A DNA stretch of 26,560 nucleotides from Bigelowiella natans CCMP2755 (taxonomy: Eukaryota > Cercozoa > Chlorarachniophyceae): NCBI GenBank assembly GCA_000320545.1, contig ADNK01003000.1, positions 1 to 26,560 on the forward strand. Reading direction: 5' to 3'. The position numbers were made by a program, and so were the translations under genes. The notes under the pieces are model-generated. The model worked only from the letters and a program-made list of their open reading frames with translations, was not told the DNA's origin and ran no database searches. This document shows, one piece after another, positions 1-10,923 of the stretch (its first letter is position 1; each line of letters starts with the position of its first letter).

Positions 1-451
1 GAGGAGGAGGAGGAGCGGGCTTGGTAGAGGCAGAAGGCGGAGGAGAGCACGTGCGTAGATGTTCTTCTTGTTGGTGCTGCTGCTCCTGCTGCTGGTTGCG
101 ATCACCCTCTCCCATGGTCGGCTCCTGATGTGTTTCAACCTCAACCAAACTGTTCTCTGACAACTGCCGCTGCTGCTGCTGTTTTTGACCATCCTCTCTC
201 ATGACCGGCTCCTGATGTGTCATCGCTGGCTGCTGCTCTCCGGCGTCGTCGCCGCTCTGGTTTGCAACTTCAACAACACTGTTATCTGACAAGCCTTTCC
301 TCGCGGCCTCGGCAGCCTCCCCCGCCCCTTCTTTCCTCACTTCTTCGCTGTCATCTCCTCGCCTCCGCAGCTGCTGGTACTGCTCCCCCCCCCCCTGTGC
401 CTGTTGCTCCTCACGACCTGCTCCGACTCTTCCACCGCGATTGTGTTTCAA

Positions 452-488
<37 letters not shown>

Positions 489-680
489 CCGTCGCCGAAA
501 GGATGATAATAGCCGTTTGCCTTTTCTCTCTCTGCTGCGGCATCATGAGCGCCTCTGACACAGCCCAAACCCAAGCGGAACGACGCAAAATGGCCCGGGG
601 GCACAGCTTCAGGGAGAGGAATCTTGCGATTATACCGGCAGCGGCACTCGTCCCTTGATGGTTGTTTCGAGAGTTTACGG

Positions 681-726
<46 letters not shown>

Positions 727-1884
727 AATACATATATTAATATATGAAATATACACAGCAGGTCAGGAGATAATCTTCTTCATGCGAAACCCTCTTCACA
801 AGAGGGGCGGTTCCTCAGCACACCATATTGCATAGGCATACAAATGCGTGGTAGGCTGGCTGCTACCAAGGCGTAAGGAAAGCAATGCTCAAGATGATGC
901 AGCAGCAGCAGCAGCAGGCAGCAGCAGCAGCAGGTGCCGACGCGAAGAACGGAAGAAGATGAAACACAAGTCGGGGTGATGGAGGAGGAGAAAAGCCACG
1001 CACCTCATCTGAATATAGTCGTCATATCCGAGGAGAAACCCGCTTTGCTCCCCGTCCAAACTTCGTTGGTACCTCTTCATTTTCACAAAGCGGAGCGTGT
1101 CTAGAGGAATCGCCCACTGCCCCTGAAGCGTCTGAGACGAGTACTGTCGGAAGATGCGGGAATGCAGTGAAGTCTCGACGTGGAGGTTGAGAATCGCGTA
1201 TTCTTCCACCCCCCCTCCCTTCTTCGATGATGATGGTGATGAGGAGGGGGAGGAGGAGGAGGAGGATGGTGCAAGCTTGACTTTGAAGATATCCACCACC
1301 CGACCTGTGTGAATGTATCACACAACAATGAAAGTAAACATATTTATACACACGCACACGCACACGCACACGCACACACGCACACACATATAAATCAATT
1401 TGATTTGGCTACTAAAAACTACTATTACTACTACTACTACTACTACTACTACTAGTAGTAGTATTAATGCTACCGAGGACAACAGGGTTGTTGATGATAG
1501 AGTCAGGGATAGAGCAGTCATAGCCGTCGTTATGATGGTATGCGAATGCACCTATGCGTTGTCATCACCATCACCATCATCGTCGTCATCATCATCATCG
1601 TCATCAACCGTCAATCGTCAATTTTTATTATTACAACCATCAGTAGAAATATTAGTGGTAGCAGCAGTTGTTGCATCAGCTGTGCCGACCACCACTCATT
1701 GTTCGTTCTGCGGATAACTCTTGCATAATATATATATATATATATATATATATGTTTGTTTTAGGAATGATGATTAGTATCATCATTCGTCCTACTACAC
1801 GGCCTGGTAGCGCTATGGTCACACACACACACACACATGCACATATGCACACACATGCACACACGCATACACCCATACACCACC

Positions 1885-1916
<32 letters not shown>

Positions 1917-4900
1917 GAAGAAGAAGAAGAAGAAAAAGAACCACAACCACACCAGACCTTTGCCCTTGTCAGGAGGCATCTTCACCGCCTCCACCCGCGA
2001 CGACGACGACGATGATGATGATGATGGCGCTAGTGCTAACGCCGATGGGGGGGGCTGTGACAGACGCATTGATGATCTTCCAGGCAGATTCGTCGAGAGG
2101 GGGATAGGAGCGTAACTGCCACTGTTAATGCTACTGCTTCTCCTCTTCAGAATCGTGCTCTGCTGTTCCATATCACGGTTGGTTGAATGGTCCCTATATC
2201 GTCCTCGGGGCGCATCATTAGGTTGAGAGTGCAGGTGACGGCTGCGGCTGCTGCTGCCGTTGCTTGTGATATCGGCCATACGGCGATTGGGATGGGGAAG
2301 CTGGGTGGACGCGCGTCGCCTCCCCCCCCACCCCCTCCTTCTTCTTTGCTACTGCTGCTGCTGGTGGTGGTGGTGGTGGTGGGTCTGTTGTTGCTGTTGT
2401 GGCAGCATGAGCCATGGTATTTATCTCCGCTCTGAAAGAGGATTATGATATCATCAGCGCAATCACAATCGATGTCAGCAATCAATTCGTTATCCAAACC
2501 GCATCTTGGGCTTTCTAACCCCCCCCCCCCCCTCCCCTCCCCTCCCCCTCTTTCATTTTCTCTAATCTATGTTCAACGAGTGTAATGAGAGGGGAGAGGG
2601 ACTCACCTCGTGATTCCGCGTCTAAGTGGAATTCTCCGGCGCTTCTTCCGATTACTATTCATCTGGTCTAGACGCGGTTGTGTCGGAGCTGCCATATCCT
2701 TGCTGTTATAGACGCCCTCTTGGCGATGATGATGATGATCCATCCTCGTCTTCATGCTTTTTTTCTTTACCCCCTCCTCATGCTCGTCCCCCCCCCCCAC
2801 CCCCTTTTCGACAGGAGCGCTCATCCTGGCCAGGGTGGTAGTTGGAGGGGGGATATTGGTCTGGTGACGGCTGCTAGGAGTCTTCTTTCTCCTCTTTTTG
2901 TGGGAGATCGAAGAGGGTGGCTTGGCGAGGGAAAAAGAAGAAGAAGATGATGATGATGATGACGCTGTCGTCGATGAAGCGCAACCTCCAACCCCCTTCT
3001 TAGTATTTCTCGTCTTGTTTGACGGTCTTCTCATCATCGCAGCGCGAGCATCATTACTGGCACCCCCTCCCCTCCTCTTTTCACTGTTTTTCTTCTTGAT
3101 TAGCAGGAGGGGTAGGTCGTCGTCATCGTCGTCGTCATTGTCGTCGTTGTTGTCATCCATACTATCAGAAATCGCCCTCCCCCCCCTCCTCCCCTTTTTG
3201 TTCTTCTGACCACCACCATCATCGCCCTTCTCACTGCGACTCCTGCCTTCTACCCCGGTTCGTCGTGCTGCTGGGGTCTCCCCCCCCCCCCCCCCCTACT
3301 ACAACTGCTGCTGCTGCTGCTGCTCGAGAACAAGAAGCTTTTCCCCTCCCCACCGTGCCCTCTTCTCCTCCTCCCCCAAGATTCCCACACGATTTTGAGG
3401 GGGAAATAGAGGCTCGTCATCATCGTCGTCATCATCGTCGCTCTCCTCTATGTCTACTACTACTGCTGCTGCTGCTGCTGCTAGAGAAACAGAGGCTTTT
3501 CCCCTCCCCACCGTGGCCTCTCCTCCTCCCCCCCCTCCTACACGATTTTGAGGGGGAAATAGAGGCTCGTCATCATCGTCGTCATCATCGTCGCTCTCCT
3601 CTGTTACTTCCTTATCGCTCAAATAGCTACGACCCGAAGTGGTAAGAGGCAGCTTCTTCTTCTTCTTCTTCTTCTTCTTGCTCTCAGCAACGCCTTTGCT
3701 CATTACGGCGCTTGCTTTCCGACCCCCTTTTCCCCCCTTGCGAGTGGCTGGTGAAACATCATTTCTGCTGGCAGTATCCCCCCTGCCAACAACGGCACTT
3801 GTCGTGTGTTGATTGTGTCGCTGCTGCTGCTGCTGCTGCTCCTCCTCCTCCTCCTCCTCCTGCTGCTGCTGCTGTACATGCGGTCGTCCATAGCTGCTGC
3901 TGAGTCGTCGTAGGCACTTCTTGCTGGCCCTGTATGTTCCACATCCCTGCCCGGTGCCACGTCTCTTCTTCGCCAAGGCCGCACAGAAAGCGCAAAGATC
4001 GCGATTGTCGTCATTTTTTGGCTGCTGGAGACCCTCGTCCCCCGCTGGCTGCTGCTGCTGCTGCGGTTTCGTGTTCTTCACCCTCGTCGTCGTTTTTTGC
4101 TTCAGCTTTGAACTCATATCCTGCGTCCCGTGCTTTCGAGAGACTTTATTTTTTGTCTCCACCCCAGACTGCTGTCTCCCAGGCTCGCTCTGCTCCTCCT
4201 TCCTCACGCCCTCTTCGCCGCCAACATCTCTCCTCTTTCCCTCCCCAAGGTTATCATCTAGTCGCTGAAGAGAGTCTTCTCTAATCCTGAGATCATTCTG
4301 AGCACAAAAAGTGATGCTGCTGTTCTTCTTCTTGGCTTTGTCCACGTCGCACAATACCCCGTAGTACTTGCCATACTTATCTTTCCACCTGAACGATAGG
4401 TTTGTTGGGGGTGACAACGGTAACAGCGCAAACACCGATTTATTGACAATGTGCACAACCACTGCAGACGACGACGACGACGACAAACGATGAACACTGA
4501 TATCACTCTCCATCGTAAGTCGGTTATCACCGTTATAGCTAATCATCATTACAATACTCTCTCTTCTCCTAGTATTGTTGTCTTTCTTCTTATTATTATT
4601 CTTCTGTGTTTCATACTTGGTTCTCTTGATTGTGCCAGAATACCACACCCCTTGATACCAGCACTCGACGCGTTTCCCAACCTCCAGCAGCGCCTCCCTT
4701 ACCGCGGTCCGAGCTAGCTCCTCGTCAGGGTACACCGCGTCACCGTTTTCCAGAAGGACATGCTACGATTATACGCGCGCGCGTGTGTGTGTGTGTGTGT
4801 GCGTTTGCTGTAATTAGAAGGCGATTCTTCCCCTTTTTATTATCTTCACTTCCTTCGCTACCAAGCTATTCTCTCAGCATAACTGGGCTACGAAACGATG

Positions 4901-5638
4901 GGCAGCTCAAAGTGACCGAATGGCCCAGTTAAATAAGAATTGCAACGTACCCAAGCCCAAGTGCCCTCAACGAGATAAGGTTTATTCCCGACGATTATCC
5001 CATGGAGGGCCTTCTTCTTCGCAATCCATAAGACCTTCCTCCCATCACGAGGTGCGTAGCTCTGACCGAAGATGTGCTTTCGGAACGCCTTCTCCGGCTC
5101 CGTCAGGTTATCTTGACTGGCGTCGTCATTTGCCATACTCGTCGTTTCTCTCTCCCTCGTCATTGACTCCTCATCTGCAGCAGGTACTTCATCCAAGGCA
5201 GCTGCGCCACCCTGAGGCGCGAATGTAGTTAAGGTCAATACTATTGTGATATACCTTAGACGATGAAACGGACAGCAATTGTTCGATGATCGACGAAGGA
5301 CTTTTCGGGGATAGACATGTTGGGCCTGTACCTCGACGGCAGCGGGGGAGGGGTGTGCCAGAGGTTCTTCCTTGGCGGCGGGGGCTGTTGGCTAGTGCGA
5401 TTCACCTTTCAAATTCACCTTTCAATCCAAAAAAAAATACTGAATCTTAAGACGACCCTCGAAACAACGCTTGAAGCGTGTGAGAGCTAATGGCAGGGGG
5501 GCTCACCTCTCGTGTTGATCGATCAGCACCTTCTCCTCCGTCGACCCGAAGCCATCGGAGTTCCACAGAGATCTTATGGCTACATATCATCTCCGGGAGT
5601 ATCTGCATGAAATAGAGGCCGTTTTTAATATGAGACAT
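1..5638 (-). CDS. Large low-complexity protein with Tudor-like modules, C-terminus outside window
   Basis: I do not recognise this gene as a whole. Proposed exons (high to low): 5638-5507, 5391-5332, 5211-4951, 4762 to about 3380, about 3285-2607, 2431-2282, 2193-1958, 1304-1004 and 653 to beyond base 1; phases agree at every junction except the unresolved one near 3300. The start is ATG at 5638; ATG 5163 is a later alternative. At the front of the 4762 exon, VGKRVECWYQGVWYSGTI followed by a hydrophobic, acidic strand pair resembles a Tudor or Agenet barrel, and WKDKYGKYYGVLCDVDKA with ITF...DLRI...DSLQRL looks like a second. Such barrels usually bind methylated histone tails or similar ligands, so a chromatin or adaptor role is inference. 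The rest is acidic, poly-Q/E, poly-S and Lys/Arg-rich tracts. The 1304-1004 exon holds a compact, ordered-looking stretch (EEYAILNLHVETSLHSRIF) of unknown family. It faces IFT46 across a short promoter gap. Confidence 0.65.
681..727 (+). repeat. (TA)n microsatellite
   Basis: About 20 TA units in the intron between the exons 1304-1004 and 653 of the Tudor-like gene. Confidence 0.95.
3303..3602 (-). repeat. Tandem duplication encoding an acidic tract
   Basis: Two copies of a segment of about 150 bp lie head to tail inside the Tudor-like gene. The best conserved part, from GATTTTGAGG at 3391 and 3544, is offset by 153 bp and runs to 3449 and 3602; the flanking GCTTTTCCCCTCCCCACCG is offset by 158 bp because of small indels. 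On the minus strand each copy encodes an Asp-rich run followed by EPLFPPQNRVG. The copies then drift out of frame with each other because of G-tract length differences. Confidence 0.85.
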
Positions 5639-5901
5639 GGACTATACGCGATTTTGTTTTGCGCTTCCGGTTTTCCAGCAGCGTTTCCCGCGCCACGATT
5701 TTTCATCAGTGCCCAGTTGATCGGCGAGGATAAGGCTAATTATTTGAATATTTACCATTTATTGATGTCGTAATTCTATATTGAATGGGATATTCTAAAT
5801 ATATTTGATCATCTCGCCAGCGGTAGGACTTAAAACCGTAATTGGAAACAGTAACCTTCGTGGGTGAGCCGCCCCTCCACTGTACCCACTGTCAGGGCGA
5901 A
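5639..5901. promoter_or_regulatory. Divergent promoter gap between the Tudor-like gene and IFT46
   Basis: The gap is 263 bp between the proposed start codons of two oppositely transcribed genes, so it should hold both promoters and both 5' leaders. It is more AT-rich than its surroundings (for example near 5735-5810). I see no TATA box or initiator I could defend. The boundaries depend on the chosen starts. Confidence 0.45.
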
Positions 5902-7360
5902 ATGAGTTCTTTAGGGGATGACTCGGGAGAGTTTTCCGACTCCCTTGAAGTGCCAAAATCGAGCAATGTGAGTTTGAGCGTAACAACCCCCCTGATGAAA
6001 TCTGGAAGTGCATGCGCCAGTTCCGTTAAAACGCGTTTTTCCTTCCAATTTTATCCTCGTCATCCTGCACTTTGCTGACACCGGTCCACGCGCGTGCAGT
6101 TTTGCTGGGGCAATTAGATATATGCGTATGAGATAATGTTCCTTCATCCCCTACAATATTCGTTGCCAAAGTCTCACCCCCGAAGTTGACTGATATGACA
6201 CGACGCATTGCTATTTCCACATTTTCCCACTTCCACCACTCAGCACATATCCCTAAGAAAAATTGGATGGAAGGAGACAGACAGACAACTATATTTGTTG
6301 CTTATTACGCTTCAGCACTATGATCACTGATGTTATTATGTGGTGCTGTTTGTTGTACGTGCGTGTGCGTGCGTGTGTATGGTGTTCTCCCTCCTCGTAG
6401 CTCGTCGCAAACCAGATGTTCGATGAAGCACACGAGGTCGATCTAAGTCGTGACGACGAGGACGAGTCAGCAGCTGATAGCAACTTGATGGCTAGCACGG
6501 ATCTGCAGCATGAAGAAGATGGAGGGCGGTCAGCTCACGTGGCAGGTGGGATAGCAAAACGATGCTCTCCTGCTGTCAGATTGTGGCCTGTTACTTCTTT
6601 AAATACCTTCCCCTCTCCCTCACGCCCTCCCCATTCCCCTCACAGATTTAGAAAGGACAGAGGATCCTGAATCGAAAGAGGACAACCTTGGCAAAAGCAC
6701 AGAAATCACGGGATCCTTGGGGTGAAATAATGATGAGAAACGCCGCCAAATGACTCCCATTTCCGCACCATGATGAGTGAAAAGAATCCGCATTTTTCGA
6801 TGTCGCACAACTCTTTATTCTCGAGATGTACCCCTCGAGAAAAAAACCAAAACGGATTTGATTGGAACACGTAAACACGTCGCGTCGCGAATACTAATCA
6901 CTTTCGTCGCCGTGTTGTCAGGGGTGCTGATGAGGAGGAGAGCGACTCTGAAGACGACGAAGAAGAGGTTGCTTGCAGAACTAACATGACGATTCACAAC
7001 AGCGGGGATAACAGTACACGTGAAGAGAATAATAGGATGAGGAGGAGGATGATCATCATCATCGTTATCGTTCTTAGTATCATCGTCGTCATCAAGCGCA
7101 AATGTAGTGGTTGCGTGCGTGCGTGTGTGTGCGTGTGTGTGCAAGCCGTCATCGCCATTTTTTTGGTGAGTATCATTATTCTCTGCCAGCATCAAACTGA
7201 TTGGTTTTGCCATCAATGATACACAAACCGCACAGGGCGGCCATGGAGATGATGAGGACGGAAAGTCCTCCAAAGTGAACCTCTACAACCCTGCGGATTA
7301 TAAGGACCTCGATGTTTCCTCCAACATCCAGGTCATTCCACTCAAGAGTAGCTCTATAGA

Positions 7361-7403
<43 letters not shown>

Positions 7404-7406
7404 CAC

Positions 7407-7451
<45 letters not shown>

Positions 7452-7851
7452 GAGAGATCACGCGCCTTTAACTCGCTGCTGCTCCGACACGACTTTCCCT
7501 CCCCTTGCAACAACAAAAACAACAACAATAACAACTGCTGCTGCTGCTGCTGCTGGTGGTGGTTCTCCCCTCTCAGAAAGTGTTTGACCACATCGAGAGA
7601 TACACGCCAGGAAACATAGATCTCGACACACGAATGAAGCCCTTCATACCCGAATACATCCCATCGGTACCGCAACTACCTGCAACTACCAGCTAACGCA
7701 TTATTGCTGCTGCTGCTGCTGCTGCTGTTGTTGTTGTTGTTGTATGCGTATGCATTCAAATAACAAATATATAGCAGCTTTTGAACCAACACCACCACCA
7801 TCATCATCATCATCATCATGATTACCCGCAATGATTGCTAGGATATTCTCA

Positions 7852-7886
<35 letters not shown>

Positions 7887-8060
7887 CACATGCACATGCA
7901 CATGCACATGCACATGCACATGCACATGGCGTGCATTCTTGGGGAGAACGTAGAGAGAAGAGAGTCTTGCTTCTCAAAACGCTCATCAGTCTGAACGAAC
8001 AGAGAATTCTTCGTTCTGTGAGTGACGCGCGTGTGCGTGTGCGTGTGGTATGCGCGCGTC

Positions 8061-8116
<56 letters not shown>

Positions 8117-8209
8117 TGTTTTGTTACTGTGCGGCAGGTTGGGGATATCGATTCCTTCCTCAAGGTGCCTCACCCGGAGGGCAAAAAGGTGGTTGGTTGT
8201 CGGCCACTG

Positions 8210-8252
<43 letters not shown>

Positions 8253-8316
8253 TTTGTGTTTTTGTGTTTTTGTGTCTCGGCCAGCGAGAAGTGTTCGCTG
8301 AGCTAGCTCATATATG

Positions 8317-8349
<33 letters not shown>

Positions 8350-8413
8350 GGAAACGGCATAAGTAGTTCCGTCCCTAGTAGCAACGACGCACGCATTCAT
8401 TGCTTACCGCTGT

Positions 8414-8446
<33 letters not shown>

Positions 8447-8482
8447 TGTGTGCTGTGTGACGTTATATAAATATAATATATA

Positions 8483-8519
<37 letters not shown>

Positions 8520-9288
8520 GGATGGGCTCGGCTTGACTTTATTGGATGAGCCAGCGTCACAGCAATCCGATCCTGCGGTACTATAACAGCATCACCAAAC
8601 ACACGAACAACAACAACAGCTACAGTAGGTCGCGATGACGATTGAAGATGATCGATCATAGAGCCTGCAAAGTAGCAGTCAAGTGCGCGTATGTGTAGAT
8701 TCGGGCTCTCGATTCATGTCTCTCTCCTCCCTCCACCCCTCCTTTCCGCCCTTGGCTGTTCTTTTCCTCTTTCAGGTGCTCGATATGCGCCTTCGACTAG
8801 CCAGCAAGCAGACGAATCTTAAGGTGATGATGGTGGTGGACGAGTATGGCAGGTGGGCGGGTGGGAGGAGCTCAGATGTATATAGTATTTGTAATGTGTA
8901 TTAATATATATATATATATATATATATATTATACATTCGTCATCTGTGCTGCGGATTTGCGTTTCGCAACTGTTTTCAAATTCTCTCTCCCTCCCCCCTT
9001 CCCTTCCCTGTTGTCACTGCCTACAGCCAATCACGGTGCGGTGCATTGAGAGTGCGGACAAGGAGCCGAAGAAGATAACTCGCTGGATTGAGAACATACA
9101 GAAGGTCCACCGGGAGAAACCTCCTCCGACCGTCATCTACAGCAATCAGATGCCCGATATAGAGGTCACCAACACAACGATGTTACGATGATGATGATGA
9201 TGATGATAATGCTTCATGGAGCAGTGATCACGGCTGTAGTAGGGCGTGCGTGCATGCAGTTAAGTATTACTCTTTCCCTCTTCGTGCG

Positions 9289-9322
<34 letters not shown>

Positions 9323-9627
9323 CGAGTATAAACCGACGCTGTTCCTCCTCCCGTTGAGTCTTCTCCTTGGGCGATTTATTCATTCGCCTCCCTAACGCTT
9401 CTTCGTCCTTCCCGCAGCAACTGATGCAGGTCTGGCCTCCCGAATTCGAGGACCTTTTGAAGACAGTGCCTCTGCCATCCGCTGACATTGACCTCACCAC
9501 CGAGCAGTATGCGCGAGTCGTGTGCTCGATCCTGGATGTCCCTATCTACGAGAATGTGGTAGAGTCCCTGCACGTGCTGTTCACGCTGTACGCCGAATTC
9601 AAGAAAAACCAGCACTTCCAGCACTAG
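5902..9627 (+). CDS. IFT46: Intraflagellar transport protein 46 (IFT46), 11 exons
   Basis: IFT46 is a core subunit of the IFT-B complex, which carries cargo along flagellar microtubules. Exons: 5902-5967, 6401-6545, 6646-6721, 6922-6967, 7236-7331, 7577-7666, 8138-8188, 8521-8577, 8776-8823, 9027-9164, 9418-9627. All phases close, giving 340 residues, close to the length of the Chlamydomonas protein. The N-terminal 110 residues are acidic and variable, including NQMFDEAHEVDLS, which matches the family's NQ-x-x-DE motif. The conserved core follows: NLYNPADYKDLDVSSNIQ, KVFDHIERYTPGNIDLDTR, KPFIPEYIP, GDIDSFLKVPHPEG, LGLTLLDEPASQQSDPA, KPPPTVIYSNQMPDIE, WPPEFEDLLK and ESLHVLFTLYAEFK. It ends almost immediately after that block, without the Gly-rich tail of the algal protein. 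Exon 1 is the least certain: it rests on a good donor (AAT/GTGAGT), matching phase and acidic composition. A longer in-frame start exists at 5842. Family assignment is secure. Confidence 0.95.
7362..7448 (+). repeat. Compound (CA)n-(GA)n microsatellite
   Basis: About 18 CA units (7362-7397), a short interruption, then about 19 GA units (7410-7448), all in the IFT46 intron between the exons ending 7331 and starting 7577. Confidence 0.95.
7855..7926 (+). repeat. (CA)n followed by a (CATGCA)n array
   Basis: A CA run of about 15 units passes directly into seven units of the 6-bp CATGCA repeat, in an IFT46 intron. The hexamer looks like a CA repeat in which a variant unit spread by slippage. Confidence 0.95.
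8064..8120 (+). repeat. Compound (CT)n-(GT)n microsatellite just upstream of a 3' splice site
   Basis: About 18 CT units are followed by 10 GT units, ending 17 bases before the acceptor GCGGCAG of the IFT46 exon at 8138. The CT run is long and pyrimidine-alternating and lies where a polypyrimidine tract or its upstream extension would be. Confidence 0.9.
8213..8515 (+). repeat. Intronic cluster of (CT)n, (ATC)n, (GC)n-(GT)n and (TA)n
   Basis: One IFT46 intron (8189-8520) carries CT at 8213-8249, ATC at 8317-8348, GC then GT at 8416-8451 and TA at about 8480-8515. Its acceptor, ATGAAAG at 8520, follows the TA run and has almost no pyrimidine tract. The exon it defines (LGLTLLDEPASQQSDPA) is unmistakable IFT46. 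Confidence 0.9.
8903..9319 (+). repeat. Further IFT46 intronic microsatellites (TA, ATG, GT)
   Basis: TA run at about 8904-8929, ATG run at about 9187-9207 just after the exon ending 9164, and GT run at about 9290-9319. All are intronic in the IFT46 model. Confidence 0.85.
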
Positions 9628-10923
9628 CGCTGCACGATGCCAGCTGCCAGCTGCACGCTGCACATCATTTAAAATAGGAGAGACCACAACAAGAGCGTAA
9701 CGCACGTCTAGAAGATATACACGCGTGTGGTCACTATCCTTCTCTGCATGTCAAACAAAACGTTTGATTGATGAGTAAAGATGAGGCAACAATTGTCGAA
9801 ACGGGAATATGTGAATAAGCATTGCATCTAATATCACGCTGGATGTACTGGACAATTATGATGGAACAATTGATGTATTCTGTAGGGCACTAGATCAAGA
9901 AAATAGGATAAGTATATACGAATGCCAATTGTCTGTCATATTGTTTTCGCAAACGATGCGTAGCATGCGATAAAACAGTGCAATGACTATGGAAGCAATG
10001 CGATGCGAAATGTGGCATGTTCAATGTTCATCACAAAAGCTGCGCCCCACAAGAGGGGGAAATATCATGTGGATCATCTCCAAATTGTCATTTACCGCTA
10101 GACAGTTCAGCACTTGAGCTAGCGTAGCCCGCATGTAAAACTGCACGGAACAAGTCAATCTGTCCTATGGCATGATCAACATGCATCAAAACTTAAACAA
10201 CGTAATGGCGAAATCGAGGTTAGTCGTCTTCACGCGGTCGTTGCAGTTTTGACAGAATTGAGCCTTGAGGCAGACGAACTGATCAAGCTCTAGAGCTAGC
10301 AAGGGTGAGCAACGTGCATGCTAGCATGCTCGATCTAACCAGTTAGATGCATGGTCTGAGCTAGGACAGTGTCACCACATCTTGGTGTGGACACCTGCTA
10401 GCTAGCTCTAGAGCTAGACATCAGCTTTGATTTGTATCTAGGCACATAGACATCTAAGATACCAAGATTCACGCGCAATGTGTATGCCTCCTAAATGTCT
10501 AGATGTTGGCTTCTAGATCCAAACATCACTTTAGACACAGTGCATATCATGCATGACATGTTCATGTTGTTTCTATTTTAATGTACGACGTCCGACTACG
10601 CATGACGAGGCTTGTGCGCGCGCGACGAAGAGCAGCATTTACTGTTATTTTTTTATGTCTGCGTCATCACAAGCAAGGTGGTGCAAATAAGGGCAACCGT
10701 AAGTGTAGAGAACTGCGACGCAAAACAAAATATACTAACTTCGTACAAGTTATCAGATGTGACAATTCATCTCATCAACTGCAAAGAAGAAGATCACGTA
10801 GCCGACACATCTAGACATGAAATATGTTCAAAGCAATTCAGTCACATATGCATATTTCAAAGAGTTTTGGGCATCAACTGATAGTACATGAATGAATCAA
10901 TCGATCCTACGCTCCTGCGCTAA
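9628..10923. other. Convergent intergenic spacer A (IFT46 / PX gene), no gene seen
   Basis: The spacer is 1296 bp between the stop codons of two converging genes, and should contain both 3' UTRs. Unlike the introns to its left it has essentially no microsatellites. It is rich in CTAG, GCATGC and similar self-complementary words. Short open frames near 10581-10881 have no recognisable features. It carries the 16-bp palindrome CTAGCTCTAGAGCTAG at 10402 and the shorter AGCTCTAGAGCT at 10286. Confidence 0.75.
10397..10417 (+). repeat. 21-bp CTAG-rich element containing a 16-bp perfect palindrome (copy 1)
   Basis: It is GCTAG followed by the palindrome CTAGCTCTAGAGCTAG (10402-10417). The same 21 bases occur inverted at 16030-16050. 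A 12-bp core, AGCTCTAGAGCT, occurs again at 10286-10297. Confidence 0.9.

Noticed and set aside
384-394. Frame break at the 11-base C run near the left edge
   Set aside because: Counting the run exactly keeps the minus-strand frame open from 653 to base 1.
2147-2497. Frameshift between the 2431 exon and the coding-like frame at 2193
   Set aside because: A normal 88-bp intron (donor GTATGG after 2282, acceptor GATATAG before 2193, with CTAAT branch-like sequence) joins the frames with matching phase.
3297-3302. Stop codon reassignment or TAG readthrough in the Tudor-like gene
   Set aside because: TAG ends IFT46 and the PX gene at the expected family lengths, and TGA and TAA end other genes, so the code looks standard.
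5842-5901. Upstream in-frame ATG for IFT46 at 5842
   Set aside because: It adds 20 residues with Cys/His and Pro, unlike the acidic family N-terminus; the ATG at 5902 begins the acidic stretch. It remains possible.
7835-8362. Long open frames translating as His/Thr, Leu/Ser, Arg/Glu or Cys/Val dipeptide strings across the microsatellites
   Set aside because: They are simple repeats read in several frames. They lie inside introns of IFT46 and other genes and have no conserved residues.
10581-10881. Two overlapping open frames in spacer A
   Set aside because: They overlap in different frames with no domain features; they are probably chance frames in the 3' region.
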